The notes: generated from the sequence alone by a model not told the origin. 64,000 nucleotides of DNA from Liolophura sinensis (GCF_032854445.1 NC_088295.1:40041385-40105384); one strand, 5' to 3'. Counted from the first letter of the stretch, positions 1-13,078 are shown. Program-made: numbers and translations.

Positions 1-863
1 GGTTAGGAAAGTCTGCCAGCGGACTTCGTTATTTGAATGCGTGAATGATTTATAAACTTCTTTTCAATTTCCTGCCCGATCTCTTCCAATCAAAAAGGTT
101 TTATCCACCACATAAATAACACATTGCATTTTTTTCACATCATTTGAGATACTGGCGATCGACAAGAACTGAAAATTGCTGAGATGTTTTTGACAGATAT
201 TGAAGAGCAACTGCTGCTTAGAGTGCCTGGCTACATTTATATAGATCTAGAGATCACAGTGACATACCTTATATGTATTCAACTGGTTACAGCTATAATA
301 GCATATTCAGCCGTTACTTAAGAAGGCTAGAAGGTGGTAAATGTATGAGGCTTCCTTCACAATATACGGGTATCCACACAACCAGCAAAACCTTCTTGGC
401 ACTACACCTATAATTTCTCCTTGACAATATATATCCATACAACCAGTATAAACCTTCTTGCTGGTACAAGGAGGATTCCCAAACAACATATAGGTATCCA
501 CACAACCCGCAAATGACTTTTGGATGGTACAGGTACATGTATCAGGATTCTATGACAACATATCCATATTCAAGAAGAAAAAGAGGTTTTAAATCATTAT
601 TCATACATTTGACCATATTTTTAACAGGATACTAATTAACATCAATCTCACATTCTACGTAGTTTCAATAGTGTGAAAAAAATAACTAATATATTCAGTA
701 ATTCAGAGCCAATGGCTATACATAAAACATACATATAAAACATGAAAACTGAATACAGTTTTTGTCAGGTATTACTGTTTTAGACATTTTCAAATTGGGC
801 TGACAGCAGAAAGGAGAGTTGACAAGAAATTTTCCTCTCTGTTTTTAAGCTCTTGAGTGATGC
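1..863. other. Flank downstream of the minus-strand gene
   Basis: AT-rich sequence beyond the stop codon of the minus-strand gene. Apart from the diverged tandem repeat near 320-555 I see no coding signal. The short open frames here lie in that repeat and have no recognisable product. Confidence 0.4.
320..555. repeat. Diverged tandem repeat, about 60-70 bp unit, 3 copies
   Basis: A motif combining a TATCCACACAACC-like core with a following CCTTCTTG-like segment recurs at about 368, 434 and 495, with a partial copy near 560. The copies differ by substitutions and small indels, so the array looks old. Two overlapping minus-strand open frames across it are repeat by-products. Confidence 0.5.
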
Positions 864-869
864 TTTATT
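864..869 (-). other. Candidate poly(A) signal of the minus-strand gene
   Basis: TTTATT on the plus strand reads AATAAA on the minus strand, 17 bases after the TAA stop at 886-888. The spacing implies a very short 3' UTR, so a signal further downstream may be used instead. Confidence 0.3.
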
Positions 870-885
870 GATTCCACGGAGAAAT

Positions 886-3800
886 TTATGGCAGTATTTG
901 TAAGCCTTTTGCTCTCTGCACGTTTCCAATATTCAAATGAAGTAACAGTTCTACAGTGTCACTCCATAGGTTATTGCCCCTCTTAACCACTCTTCTATAC
1001 ATCAAGATGTAAAAAAAAAATCTGTTTCTGGCTTCAAGGCACATAATTTATTGCAACTGGTTCAAAATACAATTTCTTTGAAGATCCAAAGAACTTGGAA
1101 AGGCAGGAAGTTCTTCTACACAGAACTGCAAAACAAATCTATCAAACTTTTTTTGGTTCGAAAAACCAACTAGAACCCAATGCTATATTTAAAAACATGG
1201 ACGAAGATTGACTTAATTGACTGGGTTACCTCCCCTTGTAATGCAGACGACAAGAGGTGTTCAGTGAATTTCAAATGTCAGACATGACATGTTATAATTA
1301 TGCAGTCTACCATGTAAATTCAGTTCTGATACACAGATCGTTGGGAATTACGAATGCTTTAGAGTACATGCTTTTGACAGAAAAGAAGATCACATACAGT
1401 TTACTAGACTTACAATCAGTCATATTGTTTCCACAAGCAAACGTTGCATTGTGGAAATCTTTGTGCTGCTTCACTTGCATGTTATCTCGTCTGGCGGACA
1501 GTTTATACCATGCAGTGACAGATTTCGTTTAATTGAGATTATTCAGAAAATATATACTCTCAAGGCATTTCGTTAGAAGTAAAATGAAACTCATTTTTGT
1601 ACTTAGCTGAACCAACTCAAAAACCCTGAATTTCTTCCGACAAAATGTCCCTTAAAGAAAAGACACATAAGTCTCTGCACAATTTTTGTGAAAGAAGAAC
1701 GTACAGATACACTGAAGGACTGAAAAAGTACCACTAAGCAATGAACTGTTTGAGACCACTTTGTCGCACAGTCCGTATTACAGGCTCATACTGCTCCGTA
1801 TAGTGAGCCTAAGTTTGCTCAGGCCTGGGGACTGTTCAACTCTTTAATATAGCTAATGGTGTGGCATCTTATGTGTCTCTTGAAGAACTTTGTCATCCAT
1901 TATGAAAGTCCCTGGGGACTTTAACCCTTTTTCCTCACCAGGTGAACGATACCAAAGTCAGCCTTAATGTGACTGTACCCATTTCCATAATGGTGATTAA
2001 GGTTAGGGGTTAATTGTTAACAGGCCCAGCACATGTTGATTATAAGAGGGGTCAGACTGAAGGCATTGGTTCCAGCAGACAATTGTCTATTGGGCTGTCT
2101 GGCAAATACCAGAGTCCACAGCAATGGAGATCACCGATGCCACAGATCACAGCATGTAGTCCTGGCTTAGGCCTTTATTAATGGCCTCAGGCGAACACAA
2201 GTTACCAGGCACACCCAATTATGCCACAATCTCTTAAGAACAAAAAGTGCTTTGTAATCACAAAATAAAGACTGAGGCATCATGAGTGGCACAGTACATG
2301 TACATCTCATGTTTGGGCAACAAAATATCCTCAGTAAATTGAAACCCAAGGGCCATGCAGTGTTGAGGAATGGCCTCACTATAGCGTTTACTCTGTGGTG
2401 CGAGAGAAAAGAGAGAAAAGGTGTTAAGCTGCAGATTTATTAAGCCGCTTACATCATCCCAGGGGAAGGAAGATAGCTGGCTTTGGCATTCACCTTACAG
2501 TCAGCCTGGCAGACTGGAATCACACTTATGCATTTCCTGGGTTCCTTCCATGTTTTAACAGAAACCACTGACTGCTCTAGCTAATAGTCAGTCCCTTTCA
2601 GGTTGACAGATTTGCAACAGCAGCAGGCAAAATCGAGGCCTCCAAATATCGGCCAATGTACACAAATTTAATGCATAGAATTATCCAGTGACCAGAAGAT
2701 ACATCCACAAAAGCTAACACCATTCCCCAAGCATCTGAAAGCTGGGGAAAGGATCATACTGTACACATATATACAATCCCAATCTTAGATCATACTACTA
2801 CCAAAAATATCTGAGCTTAACTGTTAAAGAGCATATCCAAAAAAGCAACCCTAAGCCCTCAACCTTTTTACATAAGTGTATTAAAGCAAAATTCAATGAA
2901 ATTTATGCACCTTTTTAATTTCATTTTGGAGATAAAATTACAGGTTGACTCATTTCAGGGCTTTATGAAAGATAGAAAGGTGGCTTTTCTAGCAAATTTT
3001 CTTTTAAAACTCAATTTGAACAAAAATTTTAAAAGCTACTTACATGATTGAACTTCATAATCACAGTCATTTTATGGATTTATTGCAAAACCAAAAAATA
3101 TGATGGTTTAAGAAGACACAGGAAGGTTTTGCGGGCATATTAAAATGGTATACTTGGTATTCATTACAGTGGAGCTCTTGCCATATATATGATACCATAC
3201 CATCCATAGACATTTGTATCGTGTTGGTGCAATCAACACAATGAGGAATGGCTAGAGCAACCATAACATGATGAATGTGGTTAATCTGACCAAAGTCAGG
3301 GTTGAACCTGTGTCCTGCCACACACAAAATGGAGGCAGATACTGTAACCACTATTATCCCATGGCAGTCTGCCTCTGACAAGTATGTACAGCTAGGACAC
3401 AATACCATACTAATCAACACTCTACATAAGACTTCACTCCAAACAATTAAAGCGAAGAGGCTTTTACAGAATTTCATAACAATTGGGCTCACTCCATTCT
3501 GCTTGGCTAACCTTTGGTTTCAACAAGTCCCCAGGTCAAGAGGAAAACTCTTCCAGGGCATTTCCTGCTGGCTCAGATAAATCTAATTTGAGAAGGTGCC
3601 GATCAATAGTGGTACAGGAAATGAACAAAGAGGACAAAGGGAAGTCTTCCTCTGGCTTTTATCTTAACCAAAGTCTAAGCACAACCATGTCGGTTTTGTA
3701 CTTGTCCCAGAGGAACAAATATATGGCTCACAATCCAATGGTTAAACTGACCACACGCATGTTGATGAAAGATGAATATGCACAGTGATAAAACGGTCAA

Positions 3801-6800
3801 CAGTGTGCAGAACTCTTTCATGTACAAAGGCTACTGTTTTTTTGGATGTTATGACATTAATGTCTAATTTGTGCTCTTCTTCTCTGCTTTTGCATACATA
3901 CATACATTTAACTTATGTCAGTATCATGTGTCGATTTATTTCAGATAAACACTTTAAATAATCCATATGATAAAAACTAACAAAAACAGTTTGATTTATT
4001 TGTTGAATCGACGTTTTACGCAATACTCAAGAATATTTCACTCGTATGATGGCGACCAGCATTATCATGGAAGGAAACCGAACAGAGCCTGGGGGAAACA
4101 CATGGCCATCTGCAAGTTAATAGCAGACCTTCCCACATATGGCTGGAGAGGAAGCCAGCATGAGCTGAGCTTGAACTCACAGCATCCACATTTGTAGGAG
4201 GGTCCTGAGCCATTGCGCTCCACTGGCAAGCCACGAAAGTTCCCCTAAAACAGTTTGAGATACAAATTAATGCAACCATAATATATCACTCATGTTGTTC
4301 TTATGCTTTCCTCGCAAATGATATAAATTTTATCAATACGTATATATACATACATGGTATAGTGGCGTGACGTCACAATGACGCGCCATGAAATGCAAAC
4401 ATCACAACCCAGTAATTTAGCTCCACAGGGTATAAATCTTATGTACCCTTGTGGGCATGACCTGCAGCTCTGACAAGTGTATATAAACATTTCAACCAGC
4501 CTGATCAGCCAATAACAATCGAGAATTACAGATAATGTAGAGACAAAGGTATTTCTTTGTAAATCTTTAAGGTATATTATTTTCAGCTGTGTCTGCTTTG
4601 ATTTTAGCTTGAATAGGCCATCGGAAGATAACAATGACCTCCTTTTATTTTCTACATTTGCAGCCAAAATTGTTTTTAGGTGACGTCTTTCATTTAAGTG
4701 GGAGCCCTTGTGGGATGCATCTGTTGTGATGCATCTTGATACGTGACCTAGTTTTCTGAATAATCCAGAAGATATCAATATTTCGTTTAGCATCATCTGA
4801 GCTATGTATATTCTCTGAATTGTGGTACTGAAGATTGCCAGTGGAGCATGTTTCAAACAATTTCACAGCAGATCAACACTGCTTATTAAAAAGCCAGAAT
4901 GTTGGAACAACATTATCTGGTGATATGTTTTTGGGCAAATAAATCTTTGCCTTACATGTACATTCAAAACAGAAAGGCTTTGTGGTCATCCATACACATG
5001 TATATCCTTGGGCAGAGAAGATACCTATTTGTCTTATACAGTACAGAGCTGTATCATATTTGTACACACATTATAATGTATTTATTTTACTTGATTTATT
5101 TATTTGATTTTTTTAATCTACAGTCTACTCAAGAATATTTCACTTATACGACAGCCAGAATTATGGTAGAAGGAAACTGGGCAGAGCCCTGGGGAAACAC
5201 ACAGACTTCAGCAGGTTAATAACAGACCGTCCTTGCGTACACCTGGTGAGGAAGCCAGCATGAGCTGAACTTGCACTCATGGCAACTGTACTGGTGAGAG
5301 GCCCCTAGATCATGCTAGCCACTTGGCCCATGATAAGAAACAAAATAAATTTTTTTTTTTTTTTTTGTGGTTTGTTATGTCTCTTTCCACAGAATTTTAG
5401 TTTTAGCATTTTGGTGTCTCCTTGCAGCAAACACTCCTAATGCCACCATACCATAGCGCTGCCTCACTATAATGCCACAGACACCAGACATACAGTGTAT
5501 GTATCACCAACATTATCCATGTAATAGTACACGGATACATAGTCAACCAATACTTCTGATCTAGCTACTGTGAGCTTCTCCTCAATAGCCAAAATTAAGT
5601 CACCTATTGTATGCAAAAACTGAAGTTTAAGGGTGGAGGAAGCCTGAGAAAAAAACAACACATCTTACCAAATACATGCGCATGAAAATGTAAATGCCAA
5701 TGTCCTGACCCCATTCCAAAAGAATGCTAACCATGGCATCTGCATGCAAGATTTTTTTTCATACAAAAGAATTAGTACTTACATCATCTTCTTCCTCCAT
5801 CATTGATCGACTCGAGACATTTGAACCAGACCGTTGGTGAGAAGGAACTTGTAAAATGGATAACTGGAAATATAATAGTCATAATGATATACCGGTATCT
5901 GCCACCTTTCCAAATGAGCTTAGAATTATACCAGCTTTCAACATTAGAGAGTGTCATAATTTCACAACCATTGGTTAAATTATGAAGCCTGGGAAATGAA
6001 TACAGGTTATGACATAAATGACATTTTAGTTTTGTTACAAAAGCTTAATCCCCAACAAAAGCATCAAAAGTAAACAAATTTGTTTGAAAGGTACATGTAT
6101 GTTGTGCTAATAAAGACTAAAAAACATTTTTCAAAAAAAAACAACTTTGTAAGTCAATTTTATCACATCTTCTTTCATAAATCACATCACCTTCTGGTGT
6201 CACGCGCTGGACAATGTCAGTTGCATGAAAGTTACAACAAATCTGGCCCGAGGATAACTTTGAGTTGTTAAAACTTTCAAGACATGCAAGACAGTTACCT
6301 TGATACCACAATTATTGCAATAAAAGGACAACACAGGACAATAGGGTACTTACCCCATTTCCATCCTCACTTCCACTGAAGACATAGGATGCTGATGAAC
6401 CCACAGCACTGTCCACGTCATCAGCATCTGGCACTGAAAAGCATGTTCCTCAAAGTTACAGATGTCAGCAAAATATGCAGATATTCTTTAACTATAGGGA
6501 TATATATTGTATAAGTATTATGGGTGGAAATGAAATGCCTTTTGCCTTTCATATAGAGTACGTGTAGCTGACAAAACTTTTGTAATCAAGTGATTTTCAC
6601 ATGCTGAGTATTATTCAATGTGAATGCCATATCAGTGGATGTCAGACAAATGGTCTTCAATGAAATTCATGTCAGACAATGAAACTGACTTTCAACCATA
6701 TTCCAGCTGTCAGCCACTCATTGCTACCAAGGCTCTGAGAGCAGTGAAGGCACAGGAATCTTAAAAAATTCCCTGTTCAAGGCTTGGACTTAATCAACAC

Positions 6801-9800
6801 CACATCTGTTTGGAGAAAAAGATGTCATTATTTTCAAATGTTTACCTCAGTGAAGCAAATTCCAAGAAACAATGACAAAAATAAGAATGTTTGTGAAGAA
6901 ACACAACCAACTCCATACTACCAACTCTATAACACACTACATCACTGTCGTCTTCCCTAAATGTATGAGTATTTCAAAAGGTATCATGTTTGAAGCAAAA
7001 TGTCTTACATATACGATAGAAAAGCAGACATGCTTTCCAGCATATTTCATACTGTACAAATCAAACCTTTATAATCATTTCTATTCACACAAACCTGAAT
7101 TTCTCCCCAAAAAGTTATTTATTTGTTGTATTGTTTATTAATTCCTTTCTAAACTGAATGAGCTTTGCCCTCCAGATCCATTATAAGCACAGGTAAGATT
7201 GACAGTTGTGTAAATACTGATCTAAACAAGTGACATAATTAATATGACTGTAACAAACAAATGAGCATGTATACATCTTTCATTTAAAAGTTCCATTTCA
7301 CAATAAATGAATGTTAGACACTGCATGTTTATTCAAGCATATTCTGTGTTAACTGGTAGAATTTTAATTTTTGTGAAACCCTGAAAATGGCCAATCCAAC
7401 CAATGTAGTTTTGTCTTCAAAATCAAATAAAAAATGTGTACAAACTGCACTGAAAGTTGATCTTCGATATGCAAAATGGTTGAGGAATTAGGGTAGTGTA
7501 CACCTCTCCTATGCTTTCCAGGGAAAGAATTAACATCCATTCCATCACAACAAATTTTATAACATTTTATCTCTTAAATAATGACTGGTAATGACGGCAA
7601 TTGGACACTTAGTAACCCTTGAACCTAATATGAGTTATTTGGAATTTCAAATCCTTCTCGGGTAATGTGCTTACAATAATTACAAACCACTTTCATTAAC
7701 GTATAAGCATATTCTCTTGTAAGGCAGATGAACAAATCAATTATGGACTGGATAACAAATTTTATTTCTTATTTTCTTTTCACACAAACTGTGGAGAAAA
7801 TCCAGTTTAATCCAATATACTGTGTCATACTGAAAATCTTTAAATGGGATAAGTTCATTTAATTTAACAGAAACAAATATACTTTGAACTTATAATACAG
7901 TGGGCATTAAGGCAACCATGTTAGTAAAATTAATACATTATTGACAGGCTTGTTCAGAGAAAAAAGAATTTGATTTTAAACCATTTACAAAAGGATCATT
8001 CAGGTAACTTTCAGGCAAACATGTTTGACTTACAGAGAACAATTCTCTGATAATCAATAATCCATTTACATCAATTTACAGGCTGGCTTCCTCTCCGGAT
8101 GTACGTAGGAAGGTCGGTCAGCAACCTGCGGATGGTCGTGGGTTTCCCCCCGGGTAGAGCCCAGTTTCCTCTCACCATAATGCTGGCCGTCGTCATATAA
8201 GTGAAATGTTCTTGAGAACGGCGTAAAACACCAATCAAATAAATAAATAAATAAATCAATTTACAGCTTCCACATTATGCCTATTATGTTGTGAGTTCAA
8301 GTCCAGTTACTTGGCTGGACTTTTCCCAGCCTGTATTATATAGGCCCCACTTGACCTTACTGTACTGCACATCGAGTAAAGGTAATATACACTGATAGAA
8401 TAAACAAACATGACAAATTCATTCAATTTACAACTTTTGTTCAAGTAACTTTGTGCAGATTGCATGCAGCTTTTTCATCTCCCACACAAAAAAAAAACAT
8501 TTAAATAGCTCTTGGATGTATACCTTAAATGTGAACTCAAATTAACCCAATATGGGAAGACTTGAGCAGCGAATGAAAGAAAGATGATAAATTTATTCAA
8601 TTTACATCACATACAACCTACATGTACGATACTCAGTGCACTAGTACTGTGCGGTTTTGCTAAAATCAGAAAAATAATGTGACAAATGTCAACTAATTAT
8701 GACTTTTGCCATAACCACTGATGGAGTCCTAACACTCTCAAAGTCAAGTTTAGAAACTTCATTAGTAGGAGACTGGAGAACCCTGTATATCCACTAGGCC
8801 AGGGGATGCCCCTGCATGGTTTGAATTTTAGTGTCTGATTAGCAATTAGATTTGAGAATAGCTTCCAGTCAGATATTTAGCTGTTCTTCACAATCATAAT
8901 GATGTTGAAGATGTCCTAAAAATGTGATAACCAATACATACTGTATATCAAGTAGAGCAGCTAGCTTTACTAAGCAGTAAAAAGAAAGATATAGCAAATT
9001 TGTAATTATTACTCTTCATCCATTACTTTGGCATGATACTTTTCAAAATAAACCATACACAAATTTATCCCACATATGGCACATCCATAGATAGATTCCT
9101 TACGCAGTTTGTCTTTCAAGCACTGTTTACACCTGCCAAGTTTTGACATGAGAACTGGACAGTGAGACCTGCCATTACTACCCATTTCAGTCAAGGAGTA
9201 CCTGCATTTCCTTTGAAATTGTCCTATAAGAAGACGTGCCAGATTTCTACAAAACTCAAATTTTGACCTGCTTTTGAGTTTTCCAGTACAAGTAGGTGTG
9301 GCGATGATTTGATGATACACACATAAGTATAAACGAGCAAGCTATGGCAGTATCAATCAAAAAGCAAAACAGATATTTCCAAAATTGTTTGGACCGTCTT
9401 CCTGATGGATACTGATGTCAAAGTTGATCCCCATGATCAACACCATTCATGTTTTCTGAATAATTTCCTACAACTTCAGGTGCTGGAATGTTCTGTGTTG
9501 AACCGTCTTTCCGTCTCCTCTTCATTTCCACCACATTAGTGGGATCAGAATGTGTTCACAAAAAGTTCACCTGTCTTTTATCAAACCAACATGTAGCAAC
9601 TAAATTATCTTTCTGCAGCCTCAGGCTTGCTGCCTTTTCTTTCTGAAGGCATTTGGGGTGTAATTTCTCTGGCAACCTTTCCTGTTCACGTGGCATGTAC
9701 CAGTTCCATATATGTTATCTGCTGATAGCTTCACAAACAGTTCAGGACTTGTAAAAAAATTATCCATGTAATCCATGTGATTTTTACCAACTAAACATCG

Positions 9801-12307
9801 AGTCAGATCTTTGACAACTCTTGATGCAATCCCTCTTCTCGTGTTCCATTTTTAGATCTTCCTGTAAACACCTGCATCTTATACACATACCCATTATAAC
9901 TACCAGCAAGTTCCCAACCTTTATTCCAAATTTACATGGTTTGGCTGGAAGATATTGCCTAAAACTAAGGCAGCCTCTAAAGGGTATCATAGCCTCATCC
10001 ACACATACAGATTTGTGGAGATTGTAATTGTCCTGTAAATTCTGCTGGACATCAAATATTGGCCTGACATGGTGAATAGAATCATGACCTGGATCTCCAC
10101 ATAATTACAATGGAAGTACTGTAAGATTTTCTCAAATTTCAGTCGTGTCACTATTTTGGCAAAGCTGGAATTTCACAAAGATCGTCCCTCGTCCAGTAAT
10201 CCTTGTATGCTAGCAATGGAATGACAGACATCAAAATATGAAGACCAATAAAGGCTTGAATCTCGTCTGCAGTTACTGCAGTCCATTTTGTATCACGCTT
10301 GACATCTTCACACTTCTGTGCATATAAATTCGTATGATCTGCTAAATACTGGTAAGTGTTATCATCAAATATTAAATGAAAAAAGTCTTTTTCATTCTTA
10401 TCATGACTCAAAATATGTACTGGTCCAACTGGTTGATTGAAAGGAAGTACATCAATTGTCGACAGGGTACTACACCACCTGGATTTCACACCACCTGTGC
10501 TTGTACTATGTACAGGAGTTGTTGTTGTTGCTGTCAAATCTCCAGAATCACTTCAGGGCCGTTTTTGGGAAATGGCAGACAAAGGTAAACAGTCCTCCAA
10601 AGGATATTTGTCAGAATCACAACTTAGTTCGTTGTCTGAAACACCGATTTCCGAGTCGTCAGAATCGAAAACACTTGAAAACTTTACTGATCTTAAGCCT
10701 GAAATCAACCGTTCGTCGTCACTCGAGCTGTCCGCCATTGTGATAACTTCGGCGGAGATCTAAGGACGCTTATTAATGTTCATTATGTTATTTAGCCAAT
10801 TAAATAGGTTTTCTAAATTCCCGATTTTAAAGGCTGATGAAACTTAAATCTTTCCATTACCTTTCGAGCAAACCTTATAACATCTTTCCACATATAACAA
10901 CAAAAGTCTCAGAATCCAACAAAATGGGTAATTTAGTCATATGCAAAAATTTTCAATGAAGTATGTTCAAAATGACTATCTTGTTTTGATCATGTAATCT
11001 TGCAGAATATTGTACAATGAAATATGATCAACACTGTACATATGAAGTGTACTGTTCATGAACATACAGTACAGAAGCTATCACCAATCTGACAGATCAC
11101 AGAAATTGACAAAAGAAAATAAATGGTTTAGGGTTGTAATTTAGCCACAATAAAAAAATTTGAAGGAACATACACACATATCATTTTGATAATGAAAATA
11201 TTAACATACATGCACTTATACAAATAGTCAGATTTTTGAATGTCTTAAATTCAATCTGCATTAAAGACTGTCAAAATACAATAATTTCTCAATGCCCATT
11301 AAGAAGCCTACTTAAATTAGATCGGCCCGGATAGCACAGTTGGTAGAGCGTCTGCTTCGGGACCGGTAGATCCAGGATCAATCCTTGATCGAGTCACACC
11401 TAAGACTTTAAAAGAGGACGTTGTAACTTCCTCGCTTGGCGTTCAGCATGAAGGGGATAGTGCAACGACTGGTTGACCCGTATCAGTATAATGGCTCGGG
11501 CGGGGCGGCTTACTTGCCTTCGGTAAGTCGTGTCAGTGAAGCAGCACTAAATAAAAGAGCGGTGGAAATCCGTCACCTACTTAAATTGAAAATGAAGATT
11601 GATATTCTAGCGGGTCCTGGCTTTGTTGTAAGGTGTGAGACTTTGGGCCATGAGATCAATTGGGCCACAAATCCAGGTTGAATTCTGGCCTTGAACTAGG
11701 GAATTTGTACATTCTCCAGGCCTTAAATGAGGCTATAACAATTTGATGGCACTCATTAGGCTGTTTATACAGTATAAATAAAATAATGTTTATTGTAGAC
11801 CATTTGACCAACAGCGAATAAACTGATATTTGCACCTGAAATCTGTCACCGGGTCTCTGAACCATCTGATAAACGATCTTTCCAAAACATGTAAAATAGC
11901 TAACTTTATTAGCCTTAAATTGTTATTGCATTCAATAGTATTCTATTCCAGTGAAACACGATGGCTTTCTTTGTTAATTTCACATTTGAAGTTAAATGTT
12001 CTTGAGAGTGTGAAAATCAGTACATGCAACTGCAGTATTCATGGCAGAATGTCCCCACCTACTTACATCAACATTTCCATTTAAGTATAAATATTAAATC
12101 ATAGAGGGACCATATTCTAATAATACATGTTAGACTGAATGATGCTCCTAGACCAAAAAACAAAAACACCACTGGCAAAGTGATAAGTGTCTTGAGGTGT
12201 AAGTGTTAATTATTTGTTAGTAAAAAGCTGTTATACCTCTACAGGTTACCGTGGTAACAGGAGAATACACACCAGCACCAAATGTTGTCTCCATGCAGCT
12301 AGGCTGG
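886..12307 (-). CDS. Unidentified protein-coding gene, 3' portion, six predicted exons
   Basis: I do not recognise the protein. Six minus-strand exons with AG acceptors and GT donors join in one frame: 12307-12237, 6433-6354, 5863-5783, 5643-5494, 2571-2453 and 994-886, ending in TAA. Phases match at every junction (1, 0, 0, 0, 2), which chance open frames would rarely do. The tail is about 203 residues. It has an acidic/serine-rich stretch ending MMEEEDD, then a well-conserved-looking block (LHTIGDLILAIEEKL, later VDYVSVYYYMDNV), a Cys-containing segment and a C-terminus ending QRAKGLQILP. The donor of the 5643 exon is uncertain (5508 is an alternative), and the 2571-2453 exon is the weakest. 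The 5' part lies above 12.3 kb and was not found; a GTAAGT donor at 16517-16512 may end its first, untranslated exon. No membrane segment or known domain is visible. Confidence 0.5.
995..2452 (-). other. Intron of the unidentified minus-strand gene
   Basis: Inferred last intron, between the exons at 2571-2453 and 994-886. It has a GTAAGC donor and a T-rich acceptor tract (the A run at about 1011-1020 on the plus strand). It contains no repeat or further exon I can support. Confidence 0.35.
3985..4250 (-). mobile_element. SINE family A, near full length, diverged
   Basis: The minus strand reads a tRNA-like head (A-box-like TGGCTCAGGA, B-box-like GAGTTCAAGCTC), then the family body, then the 3' motif corresponding to AAGTGAAATATTCTTGAG, and a short A/T tail. 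On the plus strand the element appears as ACTCAAGAATATTTCAC near 4025. Many substitutions relative to the copy at 23118 indicate an old insertion. Family labels A, B and C are mine. Confidence 0.8.
5090..5332 (-). mobile_element. SINE family A, near full length, diverged
   Basis: Same arrangement as the copy at 3985-4250. Recognisable landmarks on the plus strand are ACTCAAGAATATTTCACTTA near 5129, GAGGAAGCCAGCATGAGCTG near 5250 and a degenerate tRNA-like head ending near 5330. The tail side shows ATTTATTTATTTGATT. I did not find a clear target-site duplication. Confidence 0.8.
8081..8254 (+). mobile_element. SINE family A, 5'-truncated, with 12-bp target-site duplication
   Basis: The body starts at GGCTGGCTTCC, lacks the tRNA-like head, and ends in AAAT repeats. 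It is flanked by a perfect duplication, ATCAATTTACAG, at 8070-8081 and 8255-8266. The last G of the left copy may belong to the element. The duplication and truncated 5' end are hallmarks of LINE-driven target-primed reverse transcription. The 62-residue antisense open frame across it is a by-product. Confidence 0.9.
9012..10738 (-). pseudogene. Dead piggyBac-family DDD transposase
   Basis: The minus strand encodes, in broken frames, a piggyBac-type transposase (DDE_Tnp_1_7 family plus C-terminal Cys-rich zinc-binding domain). The acidic N-terminus starts at 10738. A TGA at 10553-10555 interrupts the frame, which then resumes in register to about 10151, where TAG and further frameshifts follow. 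The three catalytic aspartate regions are still readable: DEAMIPF near 9995, MDNFF near 9750 and NGVD near 9440. The Cys-rich tail (CKQC, CAICGINLC) lies at about 9040-9150. At least one nonsense codon plus several frame changes separate the segments, so no full-length transposase can be made. I found no convincing terminal inverted repeats or flanking TTAA pair. Confidence 0.9.
11319..11575 (+). mobile_element. SINE family B, 257 bp, full length with 12-bp target-site duplication
   Basis: The element opens with a tRNA-like head (A-box-like TAGCACAGTTGGTAGAGCG, B-box-like GATCAATCC). It continues through a GC-rich central body around 11450-11530 and ends near GGAAATCCGTCA. A perfect duplication, CCTACTTAAATT, flanks it at 11307-11318 and 11576-11587. 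The body is unrelated to family A. I believe closely similar elements are widespread in molluscs and relatives, but could not check. The 81-codon open frame across it is not a gene. Confidence 0.9.
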
Positions 12308-12750
12308 CTGAAAAACAGAAAGACCATAGACATGAGCAGGAGGCAAACAGGTGTAAATAGCAAGCCTGGTATATATCAGGTTTTATGTAGATAAATATAA
12401 AGCAATTAACAGGTCATAAAACAATTAGTGGGAATGCAGGAACGTATGATAATGATGTACTATTTATGTAAATTAGTACAGTGCTGGTACTTGTAACAGT
12501 AATCCGGATACTGCTTATATTTAAATAAACAGATGTACCAGGAAGTACAACTGACATACAGATGTGTAGCTGTGATAAAATTCCTTCATGGGATCAGATG
12601 ATCACTGCCTCCACAGGGCTTGTCATTTTTACCCTTACATGTATTTATGGGTCAGTTTTTCTGCAGTATGAGGAATACTCCACAACAGTCAAGTTTTTAA
12701 GGCATGTATGTGTGAAATTGGGCACACAAAGCCTTCTGGGTATATCAACT

Positions 12751-12973
12751 GGGACCTGTTTAACAAAGTGTCAAGACAGCTTAAAGCTGTAAACCAAATT
12801 AAACTGTTAATACACACAGCAAATCAATAAAATGTCAACTGATAAATCTGTACTGGAGTAGTACAATTTCAGCCAGGCCTGAGCATTTAGCTTTAAATAT
12901 TTTGTTTTGCAAAAGAAGATTAATATGAAAGTTTTGGACTTAAACTCAAAATGACTGTGTGAAACAGGCCCCA
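12751..12973. mobile_element. Small inverted-repeat DNA element (MITE-like), about 220 bp
   Basis: The left end reads GGGACCTGTTTAACAAAGT and the right end is the near reverse complement of GGGGCCTGTTTCACACAGT. The interior is AT-rich and non-coding. The ends resemble those of the elements at 15138 and 28551, suggesting a related group. No clear target duplication was seen. Confidence 0.55.
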
Positions 12974-13078
12974 GAGTATAGAAACAGTTGAATGGAACAA
13001 CTTTAAAAAATATATTACAGATGTCAAATCTATGTTATAATGTAAACAATATACTCCTTAAATAATTGCGTCGTAATG

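Larger units (their letters stand above)
2572..5493 (-). other. Long intron of the unidentified gene, with two SINE copies
   Basis: AT-rich non-coding sequence between two predicted exons. It holds the SINE copies at about 3985-4250 and 5090-5332. A 188-codon minus-strand open frame at 4290-4856 lies here; its composition is low in complexity and it resembles nothing I know. Further exons could be hidden in this interval. Confidence 0.35.
6434..12236 (-). other. 5.8 kb intron hosting transposon insertions
   Basis: Inferred intron between the exons at 12307-12237 (donor GTATAA) and 6433-6354 (acceptor TTTTCAG). It contains a SINE A copy at 8.1 kb, a dead piggyBac transposase at 9.0-10.7 kb and a SINE B copy at 11.3 kb. 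About 6.5-8.0 kb is featureless AT-rich sequence. No further exon is supported. Confidence 0.4.

Noticed and set aside
4290-4856. 188-codon minus-strand open frame
   Set aside because: No recognisable domain and biased, low-complexity composition; adjacent to a SINE. Long open frames of this size can arise by chance in 64 kb.
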